Shown here piece by piece: positions 18,780 through 26,033 of a stretch of 64,000 bases of DNA; positions within the stretch are counted from its first letter, which is position 1; the number at the start of each line of letters is the position of its first letter. A program made the translations under genes and the position numbers. Below the pieces are notes generated by a model. The model made no database searches, was not told the DNA's origin, and worked only from the letters and a program-made list of their open reading frames with translations. The stretch comes from Collimonas sp. PA-H2 (lineage in GTDB: Bacteria > Pseudomonadota > Gammaproteobacteria > Burkholderiales > Burkholderiaceae_D), in contig NZ_PDBX01000002.1 of assembly GCF_002564105.1 (NCBI RefSeq), forward strand, positions 124,001 to 188,000. The letters run 5' to 3'.

Positions 18780-18865
18780 AGCTCCAATACCCAGTCCCGC
18801 AACGGTACGAAAATCGGGGTCAGGTCTGAGGTTCCCTCTGTTTTTCGTCTTCCAACAGACGACTT

Positions 18866-19756
18866 CTATGCAGCTCGTTTTTCCTGATTCTGTTCACTGA
18901 TCCAGCGCTGTAGAAACTGGAGCGGCGATTTATAACCGAGGGTCGAATGCTGCCGCTTGCGATTGTAAAACACCTCGATGTATTCGAAACTGGCCGCCCT
19001 CATTTCAGTCTGGGTGGTGTAGCGCAGGCCATGGTAACGTTCGTTCTTGAAACTGTTGAACCAGCTCTCAGTCGGCGAATTGTCCCAGCAATTTCCCTTG
19101 CGGCTCATCGAACACGTCATACCGAACTCACGCAACTTGTCCTGGTAGGCCTGACTGGCGTACTGGCTGCCGCGGTCCGAATGATGCAGGACGCCGGGCG
19201 CAGGACGTCGGCGGAACCAGGCCATCGTCAGCGCGTCTGCCACCAACTCAGTCGTCATACGCGGCTTGAGCGACCAGCCGATCACTTCCCGATTGAACAG
19301 ATCCAGAACGATGGCGAGGTACAGCCAGCCTTCATCGGTCCACAAGTAGGTGATGTCGGCCGTCCAAACCTGATTCGGCGCCGCCGGCGCGAAATCGCGG
19401 TCAAGCAGGTTTCTCGCCACTGGCAAACCGTGCTTCGATTCGGTCGTAACCCGGTAGCGCCGCTTGTGGCGCGCATGAATTCCGTGCGTGCGCATCAACC
19501 GCTCTACGCGTCCCTTGCTCGCCGTGTAGCCCCGCCACCGCAACTCGCGGATCATCCGAGGACTGCCATAAGCACCTTTTACCTCGGCGTGGATGGCGCG
19601 GATCATGGCCAGCGTCTGGCCGGCCGTCAGGCGCTTGCGATCGGGCGTGCCGCCACTCTTCCAGGCTCGGTAACCGCTGATGCTCACGTCGAGCGTATCG
19701 CACATTTCCCTCAGCGCGAATCGATTAGTCTGCGCATCGATCCAGGCGTACTTCAC
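18866..19756 (-). CDS. IS3 family transposase OrfB (DDE integrase core)
   Basis: 296 residues. An HTH_21-type segment (KGAYGSPRMIRELRWRGY) precedes the rve core, with the catalytic triad in WTADITYL (D), HHSDRGSQYAS (D) and SPTESWFNSFKNE (E), and the YNRKRQHSTLGYKSP tail typical of the IS3 group. It overlaps orfA by 4 nt and is expected to be made as an OrfAB fusion by -1 frameshifting. Intact in sequence. Confidence 0.93.
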   Translation of the reverse strand: MKYAWIDAQTNRFALREMCDTLDVSISGYRAWKSGGTPDRKRLTAGQTLAMIRAIHAEVKGAYGSPRMIRELRWRGYTASKGRVERLMRTHGIHARHKRRYRVTTESKHGLPVARNLLDRDFAPAAPNQVWTADITYLWTDEGWLYLAIVLDLFNREVIGWSLKPRMTTELVADALTMAWFRRRPAPGVLHHSDRGSQYASQAYQDKLREFGMTCSMSRKGNCWDNSPTESWFNSFKNERYHGLRYTTQTEMRAASFEYIEVFYNRKRQHSTLGYKSPLQFLQRWISEQNQEKRAA

Positions 19757-20058
19757 AGAACATCCTTCGCGAAGTACGCCGCTGCCTTTTTTATGATTTC
19801 GTTCTCCCGCTTGAGCTTGGCATTCTCGGCACGTAAGCGCGACAATTCCATCTCTTCCGGTGTCACAACCTTGCTACCAGCGCCGTTCAACTTGCCAGCC
19901 TTAGCGGCCTTGACCCAGTTGCGCAGCGTTTGTTCGCTTAGACCAAGTTCCTTGGCTGTCGCCGCGAAGGACTCGCAGGCATTGACCCGTCTGACTGCCA
20001 ATTCCTTGAATTCCGCCGTGTATGAACTTCTTGAAATCTTCATTTCTTGCCTTCCCAA
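19753..20058 (-). CDS. IS3 family transposase OrfA
   Basis: 101 residues: an HTH_Tnp_1 domain (SRSSYTAEFKELAVRRVNAC, ELGLSEQTLRNWVKAAKAG) followed by a leucine-zipper-like helix (EEMELSRLRAENAKLKREN). The slippery run A AAA AAG at 19786-19792 (minus strand), in the ATA AAA AAG frame of orfA, is the likely -1 frameshift site producing OrfAB. Confidence 0.92.
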   Translation of the reverse strand: MGRQEMKISRSSYTAEFKELAVRRVNACESFAATAKELGLSEQTLRNWVKAAKAGKLNGAGSKVVTPEEMELSRLRAENAKLKRENEIIKKAAAYFAKDVL

Positions 20059-20108
20059 AGTAACGTCAATTTTACGTCACCTGTGGAAGACGAAATTTCA
20101 GGGAAAGC

Positions 20109-23100
20109 TCAATTGGCTTTTGCCGCGTTAGTTCCCGCTCCAGTCCCTGAAGCGTCGCTACTTTGGACTGCCGGATATACGATGCTCTGATTTGAAGTCA
20201 AGGTAGATCCACCAGTTTTAACCTCTACAATGGCCTGCCCCTGCGAGTTTAGATTGAATGATGTTATCGGTTTACCGTTGGAGTCAACCAACATTTTTCC
20301 GTTAGTGTCTTCTGCGATATATCCGGCTGGTATCTGAACAGTTGCGTTAGGAGCACCATTTAGAGCACAGTCAGCGACACATCGGGTAGAGCCATTCGTT
20401 AGGGTTACTTGGCCCTGAACTTGCATACCTTGCCCTTCAAAGTCAGATATAACTTCAGCCTCTGCAGCTTTTCCTACCGATCTGTTATTTACGATAGTGC
20501 TTGTAGTTGAAGACGGCCCACTTCCTGTACTTAAAATCAGTCCCAATCCACCGCAGAAAAGTGCCGCTGCCCCTACACATGATGATGGATGAGTCAGCAG
20601 ATTGTTCGCCCACTGCCCAAGCTGATTCGGCAACCCCATAATGGAGTTTCCTAGATCCCCCAACCAAGCAGGTAAAGTCGTCCCGGTATTGGTAAACAAT
20701 CCTGACTGATTTGTGCTTGGTGGCAGCAACCCATCCAGTGCCTCCAATTGCTGATCAAAAGTTGGTTTCCCCGGAAGTCCAAGACCTCCGATCGGAAGCG
20801 CTCCCATCATCGGTATAGGTCCGAACGGAGTCATCAATAGTCCCCCAACAGGGACTGCGCTCATCCACCATTTAGTAGTCGTAGCGTTATTAATCGTTTC
20901 GTTGGCCGCGGCATTTGCTGAAGTCGTCGCGTTGAGGCCGAGTGCCGCTGCAACACCGCCACCGGCGAGAATAGCCAGTGCATCGGTCGCCGTGTTATAC
21001 GCCGAATTGTTATACGCCACGGTTGTCGTTTGCGTGCCATCGGCATTGTTGACGGTAGTGGTGGTGTCTTGGACGTTATAGAGACTATCCCGAATCAACG
21101 GTGCAACCACCGCACTGGTCGCGCCACCAACAGCGCCGGCAGAACAACTGTTACCAGCCAAGCTCGCTGCAGCACAACCCAATAGCGCATGGCTTGCAAT
21201 GTTTGCGGCAATGGTGGTGTCCGTCGCGTTACCCATTCCAATACCAGGGATATTCTGCCCGATCCAATTCGCCCCAATTGCAGCAGCAGAGCCAATCAAA
21301 TTATTTTTGAGTGCATTGCCGAAGCTGCCGCCCTCGATGATGGTCTGAACTCCTGCGCCAATGGCGCTGTTGGCCACGGTTGCACCGATTCGAATTCCTA
21401 TCGAGGCAGTCGAGCTCGTAGCCTGCGTCAATGTAGTCCCTGGCAAACTATTAGTGACGCTTTGCGTACCACCAAGATTAGCCAGGCTATTAGGGTCGTT
21501 GGCCACGCTATCGAGCCCCACGCCATCGCCGCCATAGGTAATGCCCTGCGTCAATCCTGCGGTGATGCCGGAAACTGCCCCCGATTTCAAGGCCGCCCCC
21601 ACATCCAGGTTGCCGGTAGTGATCAGTTGCGTTGCGGCGCTGCTCAATGTCCCTACAATCGCCCCTTGCACGGCAACGGATGCAACAGAAGCCACGACGC
21701 TGGCCCCCACTTCAGCAGCCGTCATGTCTGCGACCGCACCAACAACCGCTGCACCTGCACCGGCAGTCACGATCGAGATGGCTATGGCTGCCACGATCGC
21801 AACAATCATGGCTGTTGGATCGGCCTTCTTGGTCTGCACCCAAGTCTGGGTAATATTATTTTGGGCCGTGCTTTGGGTGAAATCGCTGCCTAACTGCGCC
21901 TGCAAGTTGCTCAGCACAGCCTGGCTACCGGCCTGATTCACTGAACCATCGGCATTAGTTTGCTGGAATTGGCCGCTGATGCTGTTGACGCGGTCAACGT
22001 TCAACTGATAGTTCGTCGCCGACAAGAAGCCGCCCGGCTGAACTTCAGTGCCGGTCAATTTTGTGTAGCCCTGGTCATTGGTACGAATCGTCTGGACGCC
22101 GATGTCGGCAGACCGCGCCTCGTTGTCGAGCTCGCCCGCATTGATGATTAACTGCTGGGCGCTGATATAGCCGGTATTCGTTACTGTGCCGTTCGGATTT
22201 TGTGCTGTCCCTGTGCCGGTGGCCGTCAACGTCACCTGGTTACCCTGGATGACGCCGCCGGCCAGCGCACCTTGCGTGGTTTGCGGCAGATAGACCTGCG
22301 GCATCAGCGCGTTGATGGTGCCGCATTGGAAGGTGCCAGCAGCTTTGCAACTCGGATCCGGCACGGTTTCTTCGACGTACCACAACATCGGCGCCGTCAG
22401 CGCATTGATCTGCTGTTGCGACAGCGCCTGGCCCAGCTGAATATGGTTCTCGGTCGCGTAGTTGATCGCGTTGCTGTACAAGACCGCTTTTTGCTGATCA
22501 GCCAGGCTTACCTGATTCTTGCTGTCCCATTGCACACCGCTGACGAAGCTGGCATTGCCGGTCTGCGCCAACGCAGCTTGTTGCAACTGCTGATCTTCGG
22601 TAAAGGGATCAAAATAGAACGGCACTGAGCCGTTCGGCTGCAACGCCGCCGGCAAGCTGTTCAGCAAGACTTGCGGCGTCAAACCACCCAACACATTGCT
22701 GGCCGGATTGGTGATCACATATTTCGGATCGTTCTTGGTGCTCTGGGTCGGCAAGCCGCCCTGTCCGGCCGGCGTACCCGCGGTGAAATGGAAATCGCCG
22801 TTGCCGACGGTGGACGTCGGCGCTGTCGCAAAGCCTTGGCTACCGATGGTTGCCGTTGAAATGCTGCCGTTACCGGCAACGGTCGACGCCGTATGGCTGC
22901 CAACAGGTGCTGTGGACGTGGCGCCATTGCCGCTGCTGCCGTTAGCGCTAGAAGTTGGTATCGACGTTTGCGGCCCTACATTTGGATTGGCATTGACCTG
23001 CGACGCGGCGCCGCCGGCCCCTGCTGCCTGGCTAGCACCATTTTGGGCGTTCGTCGCGGCAACCGGCACGCCTATCGGTCCCAATGGGATGATGTTTTTC

Positions 23101-23537
23101 GGGGTAGAACCCGCCGGCGTCATGACTTGCGGGTTGGTATAGCCGTTGGTGATGTTGCTGCCGGTCAGGTTGACCTGGTAGCCAGTGATGGCGCCGGTGT
23201 TTTGCAATGCGGCGTACTGGCCGCCCTGGCCGTTGACATTCAGGCTTCCAGCTGCCTGAATGATGCTGTTGGATTGATTCGGCGTATTGTTGTTGACCGG
23301 ATCGTTCTCGCGCACGTGGTCGCAAGAACCCAGGCTGCAATGGTTTTCGACGTGGTTGTGGTAGCTAGTTACTGCCAGTACATCCGTCGCGCGCTTGGGG
23401 CGTTCTATCGCGACGGCAACTGATCCGTGACGGATTGAGATCGCAGACGAGCTATTTAACTGCAGACTCTCATTGAATTGCTTCGACCAAATGCTTTCGA
23501 TTGGCGGGAGCGAGATAAGACTCAGGCCAGTACTCAA
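20109..23537 (-). CDS. CdiA-like filamentous hemagglutinin fragment ending in a truncated PD-(D/E)XK-like toxin
   Basis: 1142-codon fragment of a contact-dependent inhibition stick protein. The signal peptide, two-partner-secretion domain and long repeat region are missing; CdiA-like sequence begins near residue 60 (YHNHVENHCSLGSC), and the stretch before it looks like antisense of the SnoaL gene. Residues 540-800 match the DUF637 region (LGSDFTQSTAQNNITQTW, then glycine/alanine helices). The end is a nuclease-type toxin domain (SVGKAAEAEVISDFEGQGM, then IVEVKTGGSTLTSNQ, an ExK-type site). The TGA stop is formed by the first three bases of the IS3 element, so the toxin is cut and no immunity partner adjoins it. 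Probably inactive. Confidence 0.7.
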   Translation of the reverse strand: MSTGLSLISLPPIESIWSKQFNESLQLNSSSAISIRHGSVAVAIERPKRATDVLAVTSYHNHVENHCSLGSCDHVRENDPVNNNTPNQSNSIIQAAGSLNVNGQGGQYAALQNTGAITGYQVNLTGSNITNGYTNPQVMTPAGSTPKNIIPLGPIGVPVAATNAQNGASQAAGAGGAASQVNANPNVGPQTSIPTSSANGSSGNGATSTAPVGSHTASTVAGNGSISTATIGSQGFATAPTSTVGNGDFHFTAGTPAGQGGLPTQSTKNDPKYVITNPASNVLGGLTPQVLLNSLPAALQPNGSVPFYFDPFTEDQQLQQAALAQTGNASFVSGVQWDSKNQVSLADQQKAVLYSNAINYATENHIQLGQALSQQQINALTAPMLWYVEETVPDPSCKAAGTFQCGTINALMPQVYLPQTTQGALAGGVIQGNQVTLTATGTGTAQNPNGTVTNTGYISAQQLIINAGELDNEARSADIGVQTIRTNDQGYTKLTGTEVQPGGFLSATNYQLNVDRVNSISGQFQQTNADGSVNQAGSQAVLSNLQAQLGSDFTQSTAQNNITQTWVQTKKADPTAMIVAIVAAIAISIVTAGAGAAVVGAVADMTAAEVGASVVASVASVAVQGAIVGTLSSAATQLITTGNLDVGAALKSGAVSGITAGLTQGITYGGDGVGLDSVANDPNSLANLGGTQSVTNSLPGTTLTQATSSTASIGIRIGATVANSAIGAGVQTIIEGGSFGNALKNNLIGSAAAIGANWIGQNIPGIGMGNATDTTIAANIASHALLGCAAASLAGNSCSAGAVGGATSAVVAPLIRDSLYNVQDTTTTVNNADGTQTTTVAYNNSAYNTATDALAILAGGGVAAALGLNATTSANAAANETINNATTTKWWMSAVPVGGLLMTPFGPIPMMGALPIGGLGLPGKPTFDQQLEALDGLLPPSTNQSGLFTNTGTTLPAWLGDLGNSIMGLPNQLGQWANNLLTHPSSCVGAAALFCGGLGLILSTGSGPSSTTSTIVNNRSVGKAAEAEVISDFEGQGMQVQGQVTLTNGSTRCVADCALNGAPNATVQIPAGYIAEDTNGKMLVDSNGKPITSFNLNSQGQAIVEVKTGGSTLTSNQSIVYPAVQSSDASGTGAGTNAAKAN

Positions 23538-23862
23538 CCAGCCCGGTGATCTTGCCGGCCACCACCGTGAAGAAGGAAATGGCTTTGGCCTCTTGCACGC
23601 CGTCGGTAATGCCGACCTCGGTCACAACCTCCGCTTCATTGCCGACAATGCGATGAATTGAAAAGCGCCACGGACCGTTTGCAGGGTATTCAGCATTCAT
23701 CGCAGCGAACCGCTCCCTGCCACGGATGCGCTCATTGCTTTGCGGCCAATCGAGAATGAATTCATCGGCAAGCACCGCGCCGACTGCTGTGAAATCGTTG
23801 CAGGCCATGAGCCGCCAGAACTCCTGGACGACCGGGACTGCGGAACGGAATGCTGGGTTCAT
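23470..23862 (-). CDS. SnoaL-like (NTF2-fold) protein
   Basis: 130 residues with a cone-shaped NTF2/SnoaL pattern: VVQEFWRLMACNDFTAVGAVLADEF, the RIRGRERFAAMNAEYP stretch, and a C-terminal sheet (KITGLVEYWPESY). Such proteins are small hydrolases, isomerases or ligand binders; the substrate is unknown. It faces a region of AT-rich DNA with the ABM gene divergent. Its 3' part overlaps the arbitrary start of the CdiA fragment. Confidence 0.75.
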   Translation of the reverse strand: MNPAFRSAVPVVQEFWRLMACNDFTAVGAVLADEFILDWPQSNERIRGRERFAAMNAEYPANGPWRFSIHRIVGNEAEVVTEVGITDGVQEAKAISFFTVVAGKITGLVEYWPESYLAPANRKHLVEAIQ

Positions 23863-24067
23863 TTGACAAGCGCCTAACGTTTTATTTTGAGATGGGGATG
23901 AAGCTGATTGTCACTGATTTAACAACTATACTAGCTCAGTCTTGAGCTGACGTTGCCTGTCGCGCCTAATGCGGCCGCCATGTAAATGGCTGAGGCCAGC
24001 TACAGGCGGACGATCGCAACCATCTGCCGAAATCTCTGAGAACGTATAAATTTTTTAAGGGGATGTA

Positions 24068-24388
24068 ATGTACTCCGCAACATTCATTTTTGAGACAAAG
24101 CAGTTTGATGATGATTTTCACCGGCTGGATGGGCTGATTGCGAAGGCTGCCAAGGAGAGCACCGGTTACCTCGGCGAGGAAGCCTGGGAAGACCCGAAAG
24201 CGGGACGAATCGTCAATGTGTACTACTGGGAATCGGAGCTCGGCCTGCAGCAATTAATCGCACATCCCAGTCACATTGAAGCAAAGCGGCGGTATTCTGA
24301 ATGGCTTGGTGGCTATCAGGTCATCATTTCCAAAGTTATTCGAACATATGGCGACAACACGATGAACCATATTACTGAGGGCACATAA
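24068..24388 (+). CDS. Antibiotic biosynthesis monooxygenase (ABM) domain protein
   Basis: 106-residue alpha/beta ferredoxin-like protein. ATFIFETKQFDDDFHRLDGLI, the GYLGEEAWEDPKAGRIVNVYYWES core and HPSHIEAKRRYSEWLGGYQV match the ABM family, whose members include heme-degrading and quinone-forming monooxygenases; many have no known reaction. A GGGG-rich ribosome site precedes the ATG. First of four small plus-strand genes in the right half of the island. Confidence 0.75.
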   Translation: MYSATFIFETKQFDDDFHRLDGLIAKAAKESTGYLGEEAWEDPKAGRIVNVYYWESELGLQQLIAHPSHIEAKRRYSEWLGGYQVIISKVIRTYGDNTMNHITEGT

Positions 24389-24458
24389 GTGCTTGCCTGC
24401 AATCGGCCAAAAGCCATCGTTCATATTGGTTTGAAACTGAACTGTTAAAAGCTGGATC

Positions 24459-24668
24459 ATGATGGATAATCAGAAAATCGTCGCACAAAGGCATGCAAAA
24501 ATCTTCGACGTCTGCGAAGAAAAACTTCAACGTTCCCTTTCAGACCACGAGCGAAATTTCGTGCGGAGCCGGGAAGGATTCATAGCGCTAGAGATGATTG
24601 AGGATTCGGTAGCTGCTATGTCGCCGCGAGAGTTGGTGGCGTACTTGAATTCCGAAATCGTCTCCTAA
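24459..24668 (+). CDS. Hypothetical small protein
   Basis: 69 residues, helical and charged (KIFDVCEEKLQRSLSDHERNF, then ALEMIEDSVAAMSPRELVAYL), no signal or membrane segment. An ATGATG start pair gives two possible starts. The family is not recognised. It precedes the receiver-like gene by about 50 bp. Confidence 0.45.
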   Translation: MMDNQKIVAQRHAKIFDVCEEKLQRSLSDHERNFVRSREGFIALEMIEDSVAAMSPRELVAYLNSEIVS

Positions 24669-24719
24669 CGATCAGAAGTGGACTTCTCTGTAGCTGGCAA
24701 GTTCAGAAATAAGGAAAAC

Positions 24720-25019
24720 ATGCGTATATTTTTAGATGATGAACGTACGACGCCAGAAGGATGGATTCGGGCGTATTGGCCTGATGAGGTTATTGCTTTG
24801 CAAAATGCAGGAGGAGTGACCGAACTCGGTCTTGACCATGGTCTTGGAGATGATACACGCGGTACCGGTTACGACGTCATAGCCTGGATAGAAGAAGCAG
24901 TGGCGATTCGAAATTTCCATCTCCCAAAAATTTCGGTCCATTCTGCAAATGCGTCGGCACGCGAAAAAATACTTGCCGGAGTTCGATCGATTGGAACATT
25001 CGCAAAACGCTTCTTATAG
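24720..25019 (+). CDS. Cyclic-phosphate processing receiver domain protein
   Basis: 99 residues. MRIFLDDERTTPEGW, LGLDHGLGDDTRGTGYDV and ISVHSANASAREKI fit the family of stand-alone receiver-like domains named for cyclic-phosphate processing, thought to act on nucleic-acid ends or nucleotide phosphates. The acidic D6/D7 and the DH pair are the likely metal/active site. The start at 24720 is chosen over an upstream one because the motif begins there and AAGGAAAAC precedes it. No partner gene is recognised. Confidence 0.75.
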   Translation: MRIFLDDERTTPEGWIRAYWPDEVIALQNAGGVTELGLDHGLGDDTRGTGYDVIAWIEEAVAIRNFHLPKISVHSANASAREKILAGVRSIGTFAKRFL

Positions 25020-25154
25020 ATGTCCACAATCGGCCAGAGGCTGACAGTCAATGCGACAATACGAAAGCAATCATAGCGCTGCTGAACGCACAATACAAAA
25101 ATGTAAAAGACTAAAAAGCTCGAATCGGCCAAATTAGAAAGGCTTAGTTTATTG

Positions 25155-25763
25155 ATGTTTAAATTCATTGTGGTAATTTGTGCTCTTGTTATGCCCTTTA
25201 GCGAGTCTATGTTCGCTCAGGAAATGACCCAGGCTTGGGAGGTACACGGCACGAGTCCAGCGGACACAGCAAAGGTGGCGAGTATTATTGAAGCACGGTT
25301 CAAAGAAATAAAACCACATTTCTACAACTCGGTGTCAACAACATTGACCAAAAATATTGTTACAGTTCGCTTCTCTGGTTGGCAGCCGACTTCCAAACAA
25401 ACCGATATCTTGCTTCATACCGTAGGTAAACTAAGGATTACACTAGAGTTGAGGTTTCGAGAACAGGAACTACTACTGACCGAAAATGACATAGAAGATG
25501 CTGGATTTCTGAGAAACCCGCCACAACTCGCGCTCCGTTTGAAAGATGCAGCCTCAAAGCGGATAACAGCCCGCACCCAAAATGCAACGGGGCAAACTAT
25601 CGACGTAATTTGGGATGGGCGACTCGTTAATCGCTTGCGAATTGCTGAACCCTTGAAGAAAGATATATCTCTCACTGCACTGTCAGAGGATGAGGCTCAA
25701 CTAATGAGTGTTGTTCTTCAAACTGGGGCACTTCCAAATGGCGTGACGCTCACGCCAAGGTAA
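25155..25763 (+). CDS. Exported protein with SecD P1-head-like domain
   Basis: 202 residues with a signal peptide (MFKFIVVICALVMPFSESMF AQ). The C-terminal 100 residues (LTENDIEDAGF, PQLALRLKDAASKRI, TIDVIWDGRLVNRLRIAEP, SLTALSEDEAQLMSVVLQTG) resemble the head subdomain of the periplasmic P1 domain of SecD, here without any SecD membrane part. A preceding segment resembles the SecD N-terminal repeat. It may be a stand-alone periplasmic factor; function unknown. Confidence 0.6.
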   Translation: MFKFIVVICALVMPFSESMFAQEMTQAWEVHGTSPADTAKVASIIEARFKEIKPHFYNSVSTTLTKNIVTVRFSGWQPTSKQTDILLHTVGKLRITLELRFREQELLLTENDIEDAGFLRNPPQLALRLKDAASKRITARTQNATGQTIDVIWDGRLVNRLRIAEPLKKDISLTALSEDEAQLMSVVLQTGALPNGVTLTPR

Positions 25764-26033
25764 ATAGATTATCGGTTGTACTCTAACCGACCAAGTTACG
25801 ATTCTTTGTATTGTATTTAGCTACGCGTCGACGATGGTGCATGTTTCGAAACTGTATTGTCACTAATCACCGGCGCTCAAGCGAGCATGGCTGACTGTCT
25901 GGTTTGGAGAGATTTGACAGGCAGTTCAGGGGCGTTTCCGGACGAAACCTCGTACAACGAATGTCAGATAAAATTTAATCTAATACAATTTAACGTCGGC
26001 AATCCGAATGGCACTGCCGAACGTCCGCATCAA
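25764..26033. other. Convergent intergenic region, right edge of low-GC island
   Basis: 270 bases between the SecD-head gene and pbpC, which end toward each other. No gene or clear terminator seen. Base composition rises from AT-rich island to typical chromosome across it. Confidence 0.4.

Larger units (their letters stand above)
18827..20111. mobile_element. Complete IS3-family insertion sequence
   Basis: 1285 bp bounded by imperfect inverted ends: TGAGGTTCCCTCTG...TCGTCTTCCA at the left, and the complement of the right end TGAGCTTTCCCTGAA...TCGTCTTCCA. It holds orfA and orfB on the minus strand. The flanking bases do not match (GTC on the left, ATT on the right), so the usual 3-bp target duplication is missing. 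The IS lies between the CdiA fragment and the orphan toxin tip. Confidence 0.88.

Noticed and set aside
18947..20131. 394-codon plus-strand frame across the IS3 element
   Set aside because: Antisense shadow of OrfA/OrfB, which show full catalytic motifs.
12022..26033. Second copy of the tRNA-Pro 3' end marking an island attachment site
   Set aside because: Reading through the region did not reveal a matching duplicate, so a tRNA-integrated island cannot be claimed from attachment sites.
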